Source: JABMRP01 sp964444795 (lineage in GTDB: Bacteria; Planctomycetota; Planctomycetia; Pirellulales; Thermoguttaceae). Taken from it: a stretch of 14,536 nt of DNA. The DNA is taken from the NCBI GenBank assembly GCA_964444795.1, contig CAYUIQ010000221.1, positions 1 through 14,536 on the forward strand. The letters are read 5' to 3'. The notes under the pieces were generated by a model. It ran no database searches, was not told the DNA's origin, and saw nothing but the letters and a program-made list of their open reading frames with translations. A program made the translations under genes and the position numbers. Shown here one piece after another: positions 13,401 to 14,536 of the stretch; position 1 is the first letter of the stretch; each line of letters begins with the position of its first letter.

Positions 13401-14359
13401 AGCTTGGCGAATTGCTCGTACCATTTTGGGTTGGCCGGATCGATCTCCTCGACCTGGGTCCACTGCCGGCCCAGTCCCACCGGAACCGGCAACGGGTGCG
13501 GGCTGAGCATCAGCAGTTGCAGGCGGCGGTCGATCGAGGGCGCGCGCCGGAGAAGATTCACTCCCAAGCCGGTCCGCTGCGTGGCCTTAATCTGCAGGTC
13601 GTACACCCCTTCGACCGTCGGCAGAGGGACGTTGATCTTCCGCGCGACCGGATTGCCCGCCAACACGTCGAACGAGGTCGCCCAGAGCACCGCGTCGCCC
13701 CGACCGACCAACAGGCGAACGTCGATGCGCGCGGTTTCTTTCGGCGGAAAGGGCAGCTTCCGCGGGGTCAACTGAAAATCGAGTTGTTCGCCCGGCGAGA
13801 AAATCAGCGAGTCGCGACCATCCGACAACGCGATGCGCAACGTGTCTTCGCCGGCGCGGCGTACGAGAAGTCGGTTGCCCTGATCGTCCAAAGCCGCGTT
13901 GTGGAATCCCTTGTCGAGTTGACTCAACGGGACCTCGATCCACGGGGCATTTTGCTTCGGTCTGGCACGGCCGCCGGGGGTTAGTCGAATGCGAAGCACG
14001 GCATCGTCCGGCGCGATGGCCAGAAGATCGATTCCGTCGTAGGTCCGGCCGCTGCGAGACGCGATGTTCAAACGGCCGTCTTTCAGCCACATCGACCCCG
14101 GTTCGTCGGCCTCGATGCCCAGCAAACGCGGCTCGGCCAGCGTGCCCTGGCTCAGTTCGATCTGGCCGGTCCAAACTCGCTCGGCGCCCCCACCCCAGGC
14201 GATCCGCACCCGCGTCGTTTGGGCCGCCGCCGGATCGGCCCCGAGCGACCAGAGGGTCAGTGCCACCGCCAGCGCAAGAAGGAAGCGTCCTGGCGCGACG
14301 GCTTCCTGCTGCCGCGCAAGTGGGTGGTTCGATGTCCTCGGACTTCCATGTCCCGGCAT
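10448..14359 (-). CDS. Very large secreted GHL10-like (glycoside-hydrolase-like) protein
   Basis: The protein has 1303 residues. A long basic N-region leads into a signal peptide (GRFLLALAVALTLWSLGADP, cleavage near AAAQ, about residue 47). Roughly 48-480 is beta-rich with repeated planctomycete-type strands. About 485-890 resembles the glycosyl-hydrolase-like 10 barrel: YFDRPLFPENF, LVEYLHHVGYGGMMMSVLAD, LELIPALDFDAPL, YNVLHPTVQEAMLEVVREIV, FAGLAIKLSAYGY. About 1070-1225 looks like a carbohydrate-binding jelly roll (NPGFEKKP, GDQSVHLHAD, VWIDDIEL), followed by a short helical tail. It probably acts outside the cytoplasm on a glycan, together with the sulfatases nearby, but catalytic residues cannot be assigned with confidence. 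It may be a binding protein rather than an enzyme. No other in-frame Met lies upstream of the mature region, so 14359 is the start; its ribosome site is weak. Confidence 0.75.
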   Translation of the reverse strand: MPGHGSPRTSNHPLARQQEAVAPGRFLLALAVALTLWSLGADPAAAQTTRVRIAWGGGAERVWTGQIELSQGTLAEPRLLGIEADEPGSMWLKDGRLNIASRSGRTYDGIDLLAIAPDDAVLRIRLTPGGRARPKQNAPWIEVPLSQLDKGFHNAALDDQGNRLLVRRAGEDTLRIALSDGRDSLIFSPGEQLDFQLTPRKLPFPPKETARIDVRLLVGRGDAVLWATSFDVLAGNPVARKINVPLPTVEGVYDLQIKATQRTGLGVNLLRRAPSIDRRLQLLMLSPHPLPVPVGLGRQWTQVEEIDPANPKWYEQFAKLPQLPGLPRLWSGPLGNDSVQTVEHSLGRVVMLGAGGEGSEVGWEAYSLPIERPGQPHVLEIEYPNNVPQTMNISIIEPNASGAVMPIGLDSGVFVPEEVGGIDPPAAQWARHRLIFWPRTKTPMVLVTNGDGRLPAMYGKIRVLTGGDRLPRAFPAALRRPERLLAAYFDRPLFPENFSATEARDQWSKQSLDDWLTFYQGGTRLVEYLHHVGYGGMMMSVLADGSTIYPSKILQPTPRYDKGVLFSTGQDAVRKDVLEMLMCLFDREELELIPALDFDAPLPRLEAVLRAGGAEAEGIRWIGADGTTWQDKYRSNRGRAPYYNVLHPTVQEAMLEVVREIVTRYDHHESFAGLAIKLSAYGYTQLPGPRWGMDDVTIARFERDTGVAVPGTGESRFAQRAEFLNTQARREWLQWRADKLAKFFIRVQSEFDVADTRSGRRGPGRRLYLAGAEMLAGEELEGLLRPTLLRRTSLSEAMLQVGIDVHRHFGDPRSPILLRPERVNTSHTLGDQAMDLIIEQMADAQHCFSVPPIAGSLFFHKPHEMRLASFDQKSPFQPTHTWLATQTVPSMGNNRRRFVRGLAAFDSRRIFDGGWRLPLGQEESIRRLVAVYRQLPDVPFERFVDPAGPDRQPVVVRYYHALDRTYVYLVNELPFAVTAKLRFRAAADCRLEELSRVRSVGALQHDTQGAAWDVQLDPYDLVAVQLNSANAVPVGLEVAEPEHVKMALEQKILELSARAAVLRNPPPWKGLQNPGFEKKPAAADPIPGWLTSFGEGGSVTIDRTHKHAGDQSVHLHADDAIVSLVSQPFPTPNTGRLWMWVSLRIDNPERQPPLRITLEGRHQGAYFSRSAILGKAAQGAAAPIALGTNWAPYVIPIGDLPLKDLKDVRVRFDLLGPGDVWIDDIELATLRFARNELTELSKLIYLLNVKLDDGKVGDCMRLLEGYWPRFLTDNVAIEVAAKPAAEPPKDNLLNRVKQMIPRL

Positions 14360-14389
14360 CGTCGTCCCGACACATTAAAAGAATGAACC

Positions 14390-14442
14390 TGGATGGACCG
14401 GTGGCTAAGGGCGGAGATTATAGCCAGAAACCGGTCCATCCA
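14390..14442. repeat. 13 bp inverted repeat around the promoter of the large gene
   Basis: TGGATGGACCGGT (14390-14402) and ACCGGTCCATCCA (14430-14442) are perfect reverse complements. An inner pair GGCTA (14403-14407) / TAGCC (14421-14425) extends the stem with a 4 nt bulge. The repeat surrounds a TATAAT box on the minus strand, the layout of an operator; a structured leader is the alternative. Confidence 0.6.
14417..14422 (-). promoter_or_regulatory. Putative -10 box (TATAAT) for the GHL10-like gene
   Basis: A perfect TATAAT on the minus strand, about 58 bp upstream of the start codon at 14359. No good -35 is seen at 16-18 bp spacing (the region reads AGGTGG), so it would need an activator or an alternative sigma factor. 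The remaining bases to 14536 show nothing recognisable. Confidence 0.4.
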
Positions 14443-14536
14443 CCTACCCCGAATTGGGCCGTTTTCGAGGGAAAGGGATCGGGGCACGGCCGTGTCGGAC
14501 ATGTGGAACTGGTGGAAAGGAGAGAGATAGGGTATC

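Overview
The window looks like a chromosomal segment of a high-GC planctomycete, probably of the Pirellulales type. This is inferred from gene content, not from a marker gene: two secreted S1-type sulfatases, a DUF6807 ('PmoA-family') secreted protein, a very large secreted GHL10-like protein and a cell-surface type leucine-rich-repeat protein with ITDAGL/GLAHL repeats. No rRNA, tRNA or CRISPR array was seen.

Layout. Positions 141-1166 (+) encode the RNA 3'-phosphate cyclase RtcA. It converges on a sulfatase with C-terminal HEAT-like repeats (1310-3181, -), and a ~100 bp near-palindrome, a good bidirectional terminator candidate, fills the gap between them. Positions 3182-5639 form a patchwork region. 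It holds a perfect 34 bp inverted repeat, two near-identical ~122 bp direct repeats bracketing a leucine-rich-repeat gene (3529-4647, +), a ~90 bp remnant of an RHS/YD-repeat gene, and a REP-associated tyrosine transposase (RAYT, 4930-5445, -) enclosed by 38 nt inverted REP-like ends. A second sulfatase (5640-6926, +) follows.

After 249 bp with no convincing gene comes a two-gene operon with ATGA overlap (7176-9403, +): an ABC-type AAA ATPase and a DUF4435/TOPRIM protein. This architecture matches the PARIS anti-phage system (AriA + AriB) and is the most notable content of the window. It is visibly lower in GC than its neighbours. The segment then returns to secreted functions: the DUF6807 protein (9461-10435, +) converges with 12 bp spacing on a 1303-residue GHL10-like secreted protein (10448-14359, -). 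That gene has a TATAAT box in its upstream region, flanked by a 13 bp inverted repeat.

How it fits together. The sulfatases, the DUF6807 protein and the GHL10-like protein suggest extracellular breakdown of sulfated polysaccharides. The stretch from 3.2 to 9.4 kb looks like an insertion-prone spot where repeats, a RAYT, gene debris and a defence module have accumulated. A PARIS effector that cuts tRNA and an RNA-end-processing enzyme (RtcA) lie about 6 kb apart; any functional link is speculation.
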